Shown: positions 47,761 through 56,474 of the stretch, piece after piece
Position numbering within the stretch: position 1 is the first letter of the stretch
Layout of the letters: each line of letters begins with the position of its first letter
Source of the DNA: Crossiella sp. SN42
GTDB lineage: Bacteria > Actinomycetota > Actinomycetes > Mycobacteriales > Pseudonocardiaceae
Direction of reading: 5' to 3'
NCBI RefSeq assembly: GCF_023897065.1
Contig: NZ_JAMHIV010000011.1
Coordinates: 170,139 to 234,138, forward strand
Length of the DNA stretch: 64,000 nt
Translations under genes and position numbers: made by a program
Notes under the pieces: generated by a model
The model's input: the letters and a program-made list of their open reading frames with translations, nothing else
Databases searched by the model: none
What the model was told of the DNA's origin: nothing

Positions 47761-47931
47761 GTGTGGCGGGGCGGGGCGACCTCTTCCTTCGTCCGCCGCG
47801 TGGGATCCGCACGCGGAGCGTACCGAACCACGCGGGGCGCACTGTCCAGCTGGAGAACCGCTCCCCGGGGTTGCCCCGGAGGGACGGGAAAGCACGCGGC
47901 CACCCGTCGTCTCGCTCCCGCCCCGCCACAC
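47761..47931 (-). ncRNA. Candidate retron msr-msd RNA
   Basis: In the spacer between lacI and the RT gene, the minus strand begins GTGTGGCGGGGCGGG (47931–47917) and ends with its exact complement (47775–47761), a 15-bp a1/a2-like pair. Directly after the left arm comes AGC, where retrons place the branching guanosine (G at 47915). Inside are the stem GACGGG/CCCGTC, the strong hairpin CCGGGG-CAA-CCCCGG and a longer msd-like fold using CCGCGTGG and CCACGCGG (or CCGCGTG/CACGCGG). The right arm ends 98 nt before the RT start. The layout is seen in sequence; the retron role is inference. The remaining spacer, 47663–47760, shows nothing clear. Confidence 0.6.
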
Positions 47932-47941
47932 CGCGACGACG

Positions 47942-48976
47942 CTACCCACTACCCCCGACAGGCGGTGCGGTGCTCCCCCTCGGTTCCAGTCGCGGCAGCT
48001 CGTCCTGCACGTCCTGCGCGGGCAACCCGCCCACCAGTCCGAGCAGCCGCCGGGCCGCGCGGGCGCCGAAGGCCGCGGTGTCCCGGACCAGGGCGGTGAG
48101 CTGGGGGTGGGTGAGACGGCAGAGCGCGGAGTCGTCCCAGGCGACCACGGACAGCTCCTCCGGCACCCGGATGCCGAGCTTGGCCGCCTCGCTCAGGCCC
48201 GCCACGGCCATCACGTCGTTGTCGTAGACCACCGCGCTCGGGCGGGTGGCCGCGGTGAGCAGGGTGCGGGTGGCGTGCGCGCCCGCTTCGACGCTGTAGT
48301 CGGTGGCCAGTGAGGGTTCCGCGGCCAGGCCGTGGCGCTGCATGGCCTGTTGGAAGGAGCGGACCCGGCGTTCGGTGTGGATCAGCCTTGGCAGGCCGGC
48401 GATGTGCGCGATCCGCCGGTGGCCCAGGCCGACCAGGTGGTCGACGATGGCGCCCATGGCGGCCGCGTCGTCCACCCAGATGCTGGGTGTGCCGCCGGGG
48501 CACGGGCCGCCTATCACCAGGGCGGGCACGCCGAGCTTGGCCAGTAGCGCCGGGCGCGGGTCGACCAGCCGGGGATCCACCACGAGCAGTCCGGCCACCC
48601 GGCGCTCGGCCCACCAGCGGCGGTACAGCTCGCATTCGGCGGAAAGGTCTTCCACCACCTGGAAGAGCAGTGCGGTGGAACTGCGGGCCAGCGCGGTCTG
48701 AATTCCGGAGACCAGTTGCAGGAAGAATGGCTCGACACCCAGGGTGGCGGCCGGTCTGGCGAACACCAGGCCGACCGTGTCGGTCTTGGCCGCGGACAGC
48801 GCGCGGGCCGCGCTGTTGGGTCGCCAGTCGAGTTCCTCGGCCACCTGCATGATGCGCTTGCGGGTCTGCTCGGACACGCCGGGCCGGTTGTTCAGCGCGA
48901 AGGACACCGCGCTCTCCGAGACCCCCGCGGCGCGGGCGATGTCCCTGATGGTGACCCGTTTGGCGCTTGCCTCCAC
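47942..48976 (-). CDS. LacI-family transcriptional repressor
   Basis: A 344-residue regulator. The N-terminal HTH and hinge (VTIRDIARAAGVSESAVSFA, LNNRPGVSEQTRKRIMQVA, WRPNSAARALS) are followed by a periplasmic-binding-protein-like sensor domain (VGLVFARPAATLGVEPFFLQ, VVYDNDVMAVAGLSEAAKLG). The GTG at 48976 is chosen for its GGGAGGT site 9 nt upstream. It is divergent from a sugar ABC importer and glycosidases, so it most likely represses that locus until the glycan is present. Two TAAAGCG pseudo-palindromes lie before it. Confidence 0.92.
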   Translation of the reverse strand: MEASAKRVTIRDIARAAGVSESAVSFALNNRPGVSEQTRKRIMQVAEELDWRPNSAARALSAAKTDTVGLVFARPAATLGVEPFFLQLVSGIQTALARSSTALLFQVVEDLSAECELYRRWWAERRVAGLLVVDPRLVDPRPALLAKLGVPALVIGGPCPGGTPSIWVDDAAAMGAIVDHLVGLGHRRIAHIAGLPRLIHTERRVRSFQQAMQRHGLAAEPSLATDYSVEAGAHATRTLLTAATRPSAVVYDNDVMAVAGLSEAAKLGIRVPEELSVVAWDDSALCRLTHPQLTALVRDTAAFGARAARRLLGLVGGLPAQDVQDELPRLEPRGSTAPPVGGSG

Positions 48977-48996
48977 CGGGTGGACACCTCCCGAAG

Positions 48997-49032
48997 TAAA
49001 GCGGTTTATCGATTCCGAGGTAAAGCGCATTA
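48997..49032. promoter_or_regulatory. Paired LacI-type operator candidates
   Basis: Two 12-bp pseudo-palindromes, TAAAGCGGTTTA (48997–49008) and TAAAGCGCATTA (49021–49032), lie 24 bp centre to centre in an AT-rich patch directly before the lacI start. Each has a central CG and matched TAA/TTA ends, as in LacI-family sites. Confidence 0.45.
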
Positions 49033-49064
49033 GTTCCGGCACTGTCGCCTGCGTGAACACGGCC

Positions 49065-49102
49065 TGTCAAGTACTGGACAAGAAAGTGGACAGGGCTACT
49101 CT
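49065..49102 (+). promoter_or_regulatory. Promoter and palindrome of the glycan-uptake operon
   Basis: TGGACA (49075–49080) and TACTCT (49097–49102), 16 nt apart, form a plausible sigma-70-type promoter with a start near 49109. TGTCAAGTACTGGACA (49065–49080), a 16-bp palindrome with one mismatched pair, covers the -35 box and could be an operator. Confidence 0.45.
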
Positions 49103-49172
49103 CCGGTGTTGACGCAGCCGGTCGGACAGCGCATTTTTTGCCCACCTGAATCCCGCCGAAGGAGTTCTCGCC

Positions 49173-50486
49173 ATGCGCCTTGCCAGAGGGTCGACAACGG
49201 TGTTGGCCGCGATGACGGCGACGGTTCTCACCCTGTCCGCCTGCGGCCTGAGCGGCTCCGGCGAACAGCAGCAGGCCCAGCCGGTCACCGGCGAGGTCAA
49301 GGGGCAGGTCAGCTTCCAGACCTGGAACCTCAAGAGCAAGTTCGGCGACTACTTCACCGGCCTGATCGCCGAGTTCGAGAAGCAGCACCCCGGCGCCAAG
49401 GTCGAGTGGCTGGACCAGCCCGCCGACGGCTACGCGGACAAGCTCAGCGCGGACGCCAGCGCGGGCACGCTGCCGGACATCCTGAACCTCTCGCCGGACC
49501 TGGCCTACCCGCTGTACCAGAAGAAGCTGTTGCTGGACCTGGACACCGCGGCCCCGGACGCCAAGAAGGACTACCTGCCCAACGCCTGGCAGGGCTACGT
49601 GATGCCCTCGCCGGACCCGGCACAGCGGCGCAACGCGGCCTTCCCCTGGTACCTCAACACCGGCCCGAACTTCTACAACAAGCAGCTGTTCAGCCAGAAC
49701 GGCCTGGACCCCGCGAAGCCGCCGAAGACCTACGACGAGCTCAAGGAACAGGCGCTGCGGCTGGCCGGCGCGAGCGGCGGCAAGGTCGCCATGCTCGGCC
49801 AGACCCCCGGTATCGAGGACTTCGGCCTCTTCGGCGTGCCGCTGATGGACGAGGGCGGCACCAGGTTCACCTTCAACGACGCCAAGGGCGTGCAGCTGGT
49901 CGAGCTGTACAAGGCCATGTACGACGCCAAGGCGCTGCTGCCCGAGGCGCTCAGCGCCACCTACACCGGCTCCGGCGCGAAGTTCCTCGCCCAGCAGATC
50001 GCACTGTCCTCGGGCAGCGCCTACGACCTGCAGAAGTTCCGCACCGACGCGCCCGGGCTGTACAACAACATCGGCATCACCGAGCCGATGACCAACACCG
50101 GCAAGGCCAACATGTACCTGCAGGGCCTCTCGATCGCCGCGCAGAGCAAGAACAAGCCGACCGCGATCGCCTTCGCCCGCTTCGTCACCAACGCCAAGAA
50201 CCAGCTCGGCTTCGCCAAGATCGTCACGGTGTTCCCGAGCACCACGGGCACCCTGGACGATCCGTTCTTCACCAGCGAGGACGGCACCGACGTGGGCCGG
50301 GTCCGGGTGGCCGCGGCCAAGCAGCTGGCCAATGCGGTGAACTACACGCCGGTGCAGCTGTCGGACCAGATGAAGACCATCCTGCGCAACGAGATCGCCA
50401 ACGCCATGCTGGGCAAGCAGTCCGCCAAGCAGGCACTGGACAACGCGGTCGCGCAGTGCGACAAGCTGTTGCGCCCCAATGGCTGA
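49173..50486 (+). CDS. Sugar ABC transporter substrate-binding lipoprotein
   Basis: A 437-residue family-1 extracellular solute-binding protein. The lipobox LTLSAC follows the signal peptide, then QVSFQTWNLKSKFGDYFTGL, VEWLDQPADGYADKL, DILNLSPDLAYPLYQKKLL and NTGPNFYNKQLFSQNGLDPA. It should capture an oligosaccharide, by context an N-glycan fragment, and deliver it to the two permeases. GAAGGAG precedes the ATG. It overlaps the first permease gene by 8 nt. No ATPase gene is present, so a shared MsiK-like ATPase elsewhere is probably used, as is usual in actinomycetes. Confidence 0.93.
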   Translation: MRLARGSTTVLAAMTATVLTLSACGLSGSGEQQQAQPVTGEVKGQVSFQTWNLKSKFGDYFTGLIAEFEKQHPGAKVEWLDQPADGYADKLSADASAGTLPDILNLSPDLAYPLYQKKLLLDLDTAAPDAKKDYLPNAWQGYVMPSPDPAQRRNAAFPWYLNTGPNFYNKQLFSQNGLDPAKPPKTYDELKEQALRLAGASGGKVAMLGQTPGIEDFGLFGVPLMDEGGTRFTFNDAKGVQLVELYKAMYDAKALLPEALSATYTGSGAKFLAQQIALSSGSAYDLQKFRTDAPGLYNNIGITEPMTNTGKANMYLQGLSIAAQSKNKPTAIAFARFVTNAKNQLGFAKIVTVFPSTTGTLDDPFFTSEDGTDVGRVRVAAAKQLANAVNYTPVQLSDQMKTILRNEIANAMLGKQSAKQALDNAVAQCDKLLRPNG

Positions 50487-51378
50487 GCTGGTCCGCAAGC
50501 CGCTGCGCCGGGAGTGGTGGCTGACCCCGTGGCTGTTCCTGGTGCCCGGCCTGGCGGTCGTGGTCCTGTTCAGCGTCTACCCGTTCCTCAACACGCTGCT
50601 GCTGTCCTTCACCGACGCCACCGCGCTCGGCGGCGGGAAGTTCACCGGACTGGACAACTTCAGCCGGATGCTGGACGACCCGCAGTTCTGGACCGCGATC
50701 ACCAACAGCGCGCTGTACGTGGTCGGGGTGGTGCCCGCGCTGGTCTTCCTGCCGCTGCTGCTGGCCCTGCTGGTGCAGAAGCAGGTGCCGGGCATCGCCT
50801 TCTTCCGCTCCGCCTTCTACACCCCGGTGGTGGCCTCCATCGTGGTGGTCGGGCTGATCTGGACCTGGCTGCTGGACAGCCGCGGCCTGGTGAACAGCCT
50901 GTTGCAGGGCCTGCGGATCGTCTCCGAGCCGGTGCCGTTCCTGACCGACGCGAACCTGCTGCTGATCAGCGCGATGGTCGTGACGGTGTGGAAGGGCCTG
51001 GGCTACTACATGATCATCTACTTGGCGGCGCTGGCGAACGTGCCCAAGGAGCTGCACGAGGCGGCCGAGGTGGACGGGGCGGGGCCCATCCGGCGCTTCT
51101 TCTCCATCACCGTGCCGACCATCCGCTCCACCATGGTGCTGGTGGCCGCGCTGTCCGCGGTGGCCGCGTTCCGGGTGTTCTCCGAGGTCTTCATCCTCTC
51201 CGGCAACTCCGGCGGCCCGGGCGGCGCGGACATCACGCTGGTGATGCTGATGCGCCAGGTGGGCACCGGCCTCAACGGCGACATCGGTTACGCCTCGGCG
51301 CTGAGCCTGGTGCTGTTCGTGCTCACCCTCGGCCTGATGCTGCTGGTGCTGCGGCTGAACCGGAAGGAGGACGAGTGA
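50479..51378 (+). CDS. Sugar ABC transporter permease (MalF type)
   Basis: A 299-residue, six-helix permease. The start WWLTPWLFLVPGLAVVVLFS and the cytoplasmic coupling loop LHEAAEVDGAGPIRRFFSIT (EAA motif) are typical of the inner-membrane carbohydrate permeases. Its ATG overlaps the binding-protein stop, and its own stop overlaps the next GTG (GTGA). Confidence 0.94.
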   Translation: MAELVRKPLRREWWLTPWLFLVPGLAVVVLFSVYPFLNTLLLSFTDATALGGGKFTGLDNFSRMLDDPQFWTAITNSALYVVGVVPALVFLPLLLALLVQKQVPGIAFFRSAFYTPVVASIVVVGLIWTWLLDSRGLVNSLLQGLRIVSEPVPFLTDANLLLISAMVVTVWKGLGYYMIIYLAALANVPKELHEAAEVDGAGPIRRFFSITVPTIRSTMVLVAALSAVAAFRVFSEVFILSGNSGGPGGADITLVMLMRQVGTGLNGDIGYASALSLVLFVLTLGLMLLVLRLNRKEDE

Positions 51379-52187
51379 GGCTCGTGCTCCGGTACACGTT
51401 GCTGCTGGGCGTGCTGCTGCTGTCCATCGGCCCGTTCCTGTGGCAGCTGTCCACCTCGCTCAAGGGTGTCGGCGAGGACATCTACAGCTATCCGCCCGCG
51501 TTCCTGCCCGGTGATCCGACGCTGGCCAACTACGGCAAGGTCGCCGACGTGGTCCCGGTGTGGGACTTCGCGCTGAACTCGCTGATGGTGGCCAGCGCCA
51601 ACGTGGTGCTCAACTGCCTCGGCGCGTCCATGGCCGGATACGCCTTGTCCCGCATGCGTTTCCGCGGCCGCGGCTTCGCCACGCTGGCCTTCCTGCTCGC
51701 GCTGCTGGTGCCCGGCGAGGCGATCCTGGTCTCGCTGTTCCTGATGATGCGCAGCTTCGGCCTGGCCGACACGCTGGTCGCGGTGGTGCTGCCCGGCGCG
51801 GTCGGCGCGCTCAACGTCCTGTTGATGCGCAACGCCTTCAGCGCGCTGCCGCAGGCGGTGGAGGAGGCCGCGGTGATCGACGGGGCGAACGCCTGGCAGC
51901 GGTTCACCAGGGTCGCGCTGCCCTCGGTGAAGGGCTCGGTGGCGGTGGTGGCGATTTTCTCCTTCATGTTCAGCTGGGACGACTTCCTGTGGCCGCTGAT
52001 CGTGCTGAGCAACCCGGAGAACTACACGCTCACCATCGGCCTCAACTACCTCAAGGGCACCTTCGCCCTTGACCAGCGGCTGGTCGCGGCGGGCACCATC
52101 ATCGCCGTGGCCCCGCTGATCCTGATGTTCGTGAGCCTCCAGCGGTACTTCTTCCGCGGGGTCGGTGAGGGGGCGGTGAAGGGTTGA
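51375..52187 (+). CDS. Sugar ABC transporter permease (MalG type)
   Basis: A 270-residue permease with FLWQLSTSLKGVGEDIYSYP after the first helix and the EAA loop ALPQAVEEAAVIDGANAWQR. The C-terminal SWDDFLWPLIVLSNPENYTL is characteristic of the MalG group. The GTG at 51375 overlaps the stop of the preceding permease. Confidence 0.94.
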   Translation: MRLVLRYTLLLGVLLLSIGPFLWQLSTSLKGVGEDIYSYPPAFLPGDPTLANYGKVADVVPVWDFALNSLMVASANVVLNCLGASMAGYALSRMRFRGRGFATLAFLLALLVPGEAILVSLFLMMRSFGLADTLVAVVLPGAVGALNVLLMRNAFSALPQAVEEAAVIDGANAWQRFTRVALPSVKGSVAVVAIFSFMFSWDDFLWPLIVLSNPENYTLTIGLNYLKGTFALDQRLVAAGTIIAVAPLILMFVSLQRYFFRGVGEGAVKG

Positions 52188-52189
52188 GC

Positions 52190-53431
52190 GTGCGATTCGG
52201 CGTCAACTACACACCTGCGCAGGGCTGGTTCTTCCACTGGCTGGACTTCGACCTGGACGCGGTGCGGCGGGACCTGGACTCCATCGCGGGCCTTGGCCTG
52301 GACCACATCCGGGTGTTCCCGCTGTGGCCGGTGTTCCAGCCGAACCGGACCCTGGTGCGCGCCAAGGCGGTCGAGGACCTGCTCTCGGTGGTGGACGCGG
52401 CGGGCGAGCGCGGCCTGGACGTGGCGGTGGACGGCTTGCAGGGCCACCTGTCCAGCTTCGACTTCCGTCCATCGTGGACGGTCAGCTGGCACCGGCGGAA
52501 CCTGTTCACCGACCCGGATGTGGTTGCCGGGGAAGCCTTCTACCTGCGCACGCTGGCCACCGCGCTGGCCGGGCGGCCCAACTTCCTCGGCCTGACCCTG
52601 GGCAACGAGGTCAACCAGTTCTCCGACAAGCCGCACCCGGACCCGGACCCGCTGTCGGTGGCCGAGGCCGGGGACTGGCTCACCCGGCTGCTGGCCGCCT
52701 GCGCGGACGGCGCGCCAGGGAAGTTCCACACGCACTGCGCCTACGACGCGGTGTGGTTGCAGGACGGCCACCCGTTCACCCCGGCGCACGCGGCCCGGAT
52801 CGGCGCGGCCACCAACGTGCACTCCTGGGTGTTCAACGGCACCGCGCAGCGCTACGGCGGCGACTCCGCGGCCACCGCGCACTACGCCGAGTACCAGGTC
52901 GAACTGGCCGCCGCCTGGGGCGAGCCGGGCCATCCGGTGTGGCTGCAAGAGGTCGGCGCACCGGCCCCGCACATCCCGGCTGAGCGCGCGGGCGAGTTCG
53001 CGGCTCAGACCGTGGCGAACGCGCTGACCTGCCCGGACCTGTGGGGCATCACCTGGTGGTGCTCGCACGACGTCAGCCGGGAGCTGGCCGACTTCCCCGA
53101 ACTGGAGTACGGCCTCGGCCTGTTCACCAACGACAACCAGCGCAAACCGGCCGGGCAGGCGGTCGCCGAGGCCGTCGCCGCGGCGAAACCCGTTGCCGCA
53201 CCCCGGAAAACCGCGCTGGTGCTCGACGTCGGCGAGGAGCACACCGCGCCCGGCCGGTCCACCTGCGGTCCCGGCGGCGAGTTCTTCGAGGCCTGGCTGG
53301 AACTGGCGGTGCGCGGCATCCGCCCGGCGGTCGTGCTCGCCTCGCGGGCGCGGGACACCGAACACCTGACCACACGGGGCATTTCCGAGGTTGTGCACGT
53401 GCCGGACGTCTGGAGTAGCAAGCATGCATGA
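52190..53431 (+). CDS. GH5-like glycosidase (probable beta-mannosidase of N-glycan core)
   Basis: A 413-residue cytoplasmic clan-A glycoside hydrolase. FGVNYTPAQGWFFHWLDFDL begins the barrel. LTLGNEVNQFSDKPHPDPD carries the acid/base Glu of an NE motif, and PVWLQEVGAPAPHIP carries the likely nucleophile Glu. ITWWCSHDVSREL follows. Absence of a signal peptide and its place between an importer and an alpha-mannosidase suggest the GH5_18-type role of cleaving Man-beta-1,4-GlcNAc, but subfamily assignment needs alignment. The GTG at 52190 has AAGGG upstream; a TTG at 52184 overlapping the permease stop is the alternative. Confidence 0.8.
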   Translation: MRFGVNYTPAQGWFFHWLDFDLDAVRRDLDSIAGLGLDHIRVFPLWPVFQPNRTLVRAKAVEDLLSVVDAAGERGLDVAVDGLQGHLSSFDFRPSWTVSWHRRNLFTDPDVVAGEAFYLRTLATALAGRPNFLGLTLGNEVNQFSDKPHPDPDPLSVAEAGDWLTRLLAACADGAPGKFHTHCAYDAVWLQDGHPFTPAHAARIGAATNVHSWVFNGTAQRYGGDSAATAHYAEYQVELAAAWGEPGHPVWLQEVGAPAPHIPAERAGEFAAQTVANALTCPDLWGITWWCSHDVSRELADFPELEYGLGLFTNDNQRKPAGQAVAEAVAAAKPVAAPRKTALVLDVGEEHTAPGRSTCGPGGEFFEAWLELAVRGIRPAVVLASRARDTEHLTTRGISEVVHVPDVWSSKHA

Positions 53432-56400
53432 CGACCACAAGCTGATCGAGGGCCGCATCGAGCGGGTGCTGCGGGAGCGGATCCGCCCCGCGGTCTATCC
53501 CGACTCGGTCGGCGTGGACCTCGCCGTGTGGCACGCCCCCGGTGAGCCGGTGCCGGCGGCCGAGGCCCTCGCCGCTGATTACCAGCCGACTTCCGTTGGC
53601 GCGCAATGGGGTCCGGCCTGGGGCACCAGCTGGTTCCGGCTCACCGGCACGGTGCCCGCGGAGTGGGCGGGGCTGGCCGTGGAGCTGGTCTTCGACCTCG
53701 GCTTCGACGACAAGATGACCGGCTTCCAGTGCGAGGGCCTGGCCTACCGGGCCGACGGCAGCCCGGTGAAGGGCCTCAACCCGCGCAACACCTGGCTGCC
53801 GGTGGGCGATCCGGCCCAGGGCGGCCAGGAGGTGGTCTACTACCTGGAGGCCGCGGCCAACCCGGTGCTGCTGGACTACATCCCGTTCCAGCCCACCCAG
53901 CAGGGCGACCGGCTCACTTCCAGCGAGGAGCCGCTGTACCGGATCGCGCGCGCCGACCTGGCCGTGTTCGACCACCAGGTGTGGCAGCTGGTGCAGGACA
54001 TCGAGGTGCTCTACCAGCTGATGCTGGAGCTGCCGCTGACCGAGGCCCGCCGCTGGGAGCTGCTGCGCGCGCTGGACCGGGCCATCGACGCGGTGGACCT
54101 GCAGGACGTCGGCGGCACCGCGAGCGCGGCCCGCGCCGAGCTGGTGGACATGCTCAGCAGGCCCGCGCACACCAGCGCGCACCAGGTCTCCGCGATCGGG
54201 CACGCGCACATCGACTCGGCCTGGCTGTGGCCGCTGCGGGAGACCGTGCGCAAGGTCGCGCGCACCGCCTCCAACGTGACCAACCTGATGGACGAGCACC
54301 CCGGCTTCCACTTCGCCATGTCCCAGGCGCAGCAGCTGGCCTGGATCGAGGAGCACCACCCGAAGGTCTTCGCCAGGGTCAAGGAGAAGATCGACACCGG
54401 CCAGTTCGTGCCGGTGGGCGGGATGTGGGTGGAGTCGGACACCAACATGCCCGGCGCGGAGGCGATGGCCCGGCAGTTCACCCACGGCAAGAACTACTTC
54501 CGCTCCCGCTTCGGCATCGAGACCAACGAGGTGTGGCTGCCGGACTCCTTCGGCTACACCGCCGCGCTGCCGCAGCTGGTGCGCCTGTCGGCCTCCCGCT
54601 GGTTCCTCACCCAGAAGATCAGCTGGAACCAGACCAACAAGTTCCCGCACCACACCTTCTGGTGGGAGGGCCTGGACGGCACCCGGATCTTCACCCACTT
54701 CCCGCCAGCGGACACCTACAACTCCGAGCTCAGCGGCAAGGAGCTGGCGCACGCCGCGCGCAACTACCAGGAGAAGGGCAAGGCGACCCGCTCGCTGGTC
54801 CCCTTCGGCTGGGGCGACGGCGGTGGCGGCCCCACCAGGGAGATGCTGGCCCGCGCGGCCCGGCTGGCCGACCTGGAGGGCTCGACCAGGGTCACCGTGG
54901 AGCCACCGGCGGAGTTCTTCCGCAAGGCGGAACAGGAGTACCCGGACGCGCCGGTGTGGGTGGGCGAGCTGTACCTGGAGTTCCACCGCGGCACCTACAC
55001 CAGCCAGGCCAAGACCAAGCAGGGCAACCGGCGCAGCGAGCACCTGCTGCGCGAGGCTGAGCTGTGGGCGGCCACCGCGGCGGTGCGGCTGGGCGCGGAC
55101 TATCCCTACGAGCGGCTGGACCGGCTGTGGAAGCTGGTGCTCACCAACCAGTTCCACGACATCCTGCCCGGCTCCTCGATCGCCTGGGTACACCGGGAGG
55201 CCGAGGAGACCTACGCCGCGGTCGCCGACGAGCTGAACGAGATCATCGCTGTGGCGCAACAGGGTCTGGCCGGTACCGGGGACGCGCCGTTGGTGTTCAA
55301 CGCCGCCCCGCACGCCCACGCGGAGGTCCCGGCCGCGGGCGCGCTGACCCGCGGCGAGTTCGCCGGGCGCCCGGTCTCCGTGTCCACTGTGGACGGTGTC
55401 ACGGTGCTGGGCAACGAGTTCCTGTCGGTGACCGTGGACGCCGACGGCCTGATCAGCTCGATCCACGACCTGGCCGCCGACCGCGAGGTGATCGCGCCCG
55501 GCGCGCGGGCGAACCTGTTGCAGCTGCACCCGGACTTCCCGAACATGTGGGACGCCTGGGACGTGGACTCCTTCTACCGCAACAAGGTCACCGACCTGAC
55601 CGAGGCGGAGCTGGTCAGCGTGGAGACCGGCTCGCCGGAGCTGGCCACCCTGCGGATCCAGCGCTCGTTCTCCGCCTCCACGGTGACCCAGCTGCTCACC
55701 CTGCGCGCGGGCAGCCGCTGCGTGGAGATCGACACCGAGGTGGACTGGCACGAGACGGAGAAGTTCCTCAAGCTGAGCTTCCCGGTGGACGTGCGGTCCG
55801 ACCGGGTGGCCGCGGAGACCCAGTTCGGGCACGTGTACCGGCCGACGCACACCAACACCAGCTGGGACGCGGCCAAGTTCGAGATCTGCGCGCACCGCTG
55901 GGTGCACCTGGGCGAACCGGACTACGGGGTGGCGCTGGCCAACGACTCCACCTACGGCCACGACATCAGCAGGGCCGCGCGCGCGGGCGGCGGCACGGTC
56001 AGCGTGATCAGGGCCTCGCTGCTGCGCGCGCCGCGCTTCCCCGACCCGGAGACCGACCACGGCGTGCACCGGTTCCGGCACGCGCTGGTGCTCGGCGCGG
56101 ACAAGGCGGACGCGGTGCGCGCCGGGTACCGGATCAACCTGCCGGAGCGGGTGGTTTCCGGTGCGGGGGAACAGGTCGAGCCGATCGTCACGGTGGACAA
56201 CCCTGGCGTGGTGGTCGAGTCGGTCAAGCTCGCCGACGACCAGAGCGGCGACCTGGTGCTCCGGCTCTACGAGGCCCTCGGCTGCCGTGCCAGGGCGCGT
56301 CTCAGTGTTGGCGCGGAGATCACCGCCGCCTACTCCACCGACCTCCTGGAACGGCGCTGGGACGACACCACCGAGTACGAGGTGACCGGCAACGGGTTCG

Positions 56401-56474
56401 AGCTGAGCCTGCGGCCCTTCGAGATCGTCACCGTCCGGCTCCCGCGAAACCCTGCCAGCCAAGGAGATCACTGA
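53424..56474 (+). CDS. Alpha-mannosidase, GH38
   Basis: A 1016-residue retaining, zinc-dependent alpha-mannosidase without signal peptide. IGHAHIDSAWLWPLRETVRK holds the zinc His and Asp, and VWLPDSFGYTAALPQLVRLS the catalytic nucleophile Asp. HHTFWWEGLDGTRIFTHFPP and LVPFGWGDGGGGPTREML follow, then helical and beta-sandwich domains (TNQFHDILPGSSIAWVHREA). It should trim alpha-linked mannose from imported oligosaccharides. The ATG overlaps the preceding glycosidase by 8 nt. Confidence 0.95.
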   Translation: MHDDHKLIEGRIERVLRERIRPAVYPDSVGVDLAVWHAPGEPVPAAEALAADYQPTSVGAQWGPAWGTSWFRLTGTVPAEWAGLAVELVFDLGFDDKMTGFQCEGLAYRADGSPVKGLNPRNTWLPVGDPAQGGQEVVYYLEAAANPVLLDYIPFQPTQQGDRLTSSEEPLYRIARADLAVFDHQVWQLVQDIEVLYQLMLELPLTEARRWELLRALDRAIDAVDLQDVGGTASAARAELVDMLSRPAHTSAHQVSAIGHAHIDSAWLWPLRETVRKVARTASNVTNLMDEHPGFHFAMSQAQQLAWIEEHHPKVFARVKEKIDTGQFVPVGGMWVESDTNMPGAEAMARQFTHGKNYFRSRFGIETNEVWLPDSFGYTAALPQLVRLSASRWFLTQKISWNQTNKFPHHTFWWEGLDGTRIFTHFPPADTYNSELSGKELAHAARNYQEKGKATRSLVPFGWGDGGGGPTREMLARAARLADLEGSTRVTVEPPAEFFRKAEQEYPDAPVWVGELYLEFHRGTYTSQAKTKQGNRRSEHLLREAELWAATAAVRLGADYPYERLDRLWKLVLTNQFHDILPGSSIAWVHREAEETYAAVADELNEIIAVAQQGLAGTGDAPLVFNAAPHAHAEVPAAGALTRGEFAGRPVSVSTVDGVTVLGNEFLSVTVDADGLISSIHDLAADREVIAPGARANLLQLHPDFPNMWDAWDVDSFYRNKVTDLTEAELVSVETGSPELATLRIQRSFSASTVTQLLTLRAGSRCVEIDTEVDWHETEKFLKLSFPVDVRSDRVAAETQFGHVYRPTHTNTSWDAAKFEICAHRWVHLGEPDYGVALANDSTYGHDISRAARAGGGTVSVIRASLLRAPRFPDPETDHGVHRFRHALVLGADKADAVRAGYRINLPERVVSGAGEQVEPIVTVDNPGVVVESVKLADDQSGDLVLRLYEALGCRARARLSVGAEITAAYSTDLLERRWDDTTEYEVTGNGFELSLRPFEIVTVRLPRNPASQGDH
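55382..55394. repeat. GTCCAC(W)GTGGAC palindrome, copy 2
   Basis: A perfect copy (centre T) in the alpha-mannosidase gene, read as Ser-Thr-Val-Asp with Thr codon ACT. Confidence 0.7.

Noticed and set aside
47663..47929. An N-terminal extension of the RT open frame by 89 codons
   Set aside because: The added sequence is Arg/Pro-rich, matches no RT N-terminus and falls on the structured spacer with the 15-bp inverted repeat. ATG 47662 fits the family better.
45844..49032. A mobile island or prophage carrying the RT
   Set aside because: No integrase, transposase or att-like direct repeats were seen. The flanking genes are ordinary chromosomal ones and base composition does not visibly shift.
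52467..52479. GTCCATCGTGGAC in the GH5-like gene as a full member of the palindrome family
   Set aside because: It has a C at the centre and one arm mismatch, and is read in another codon frame (Arg-Pro-Ser-Trp-Thr), so it is probably coincidental.
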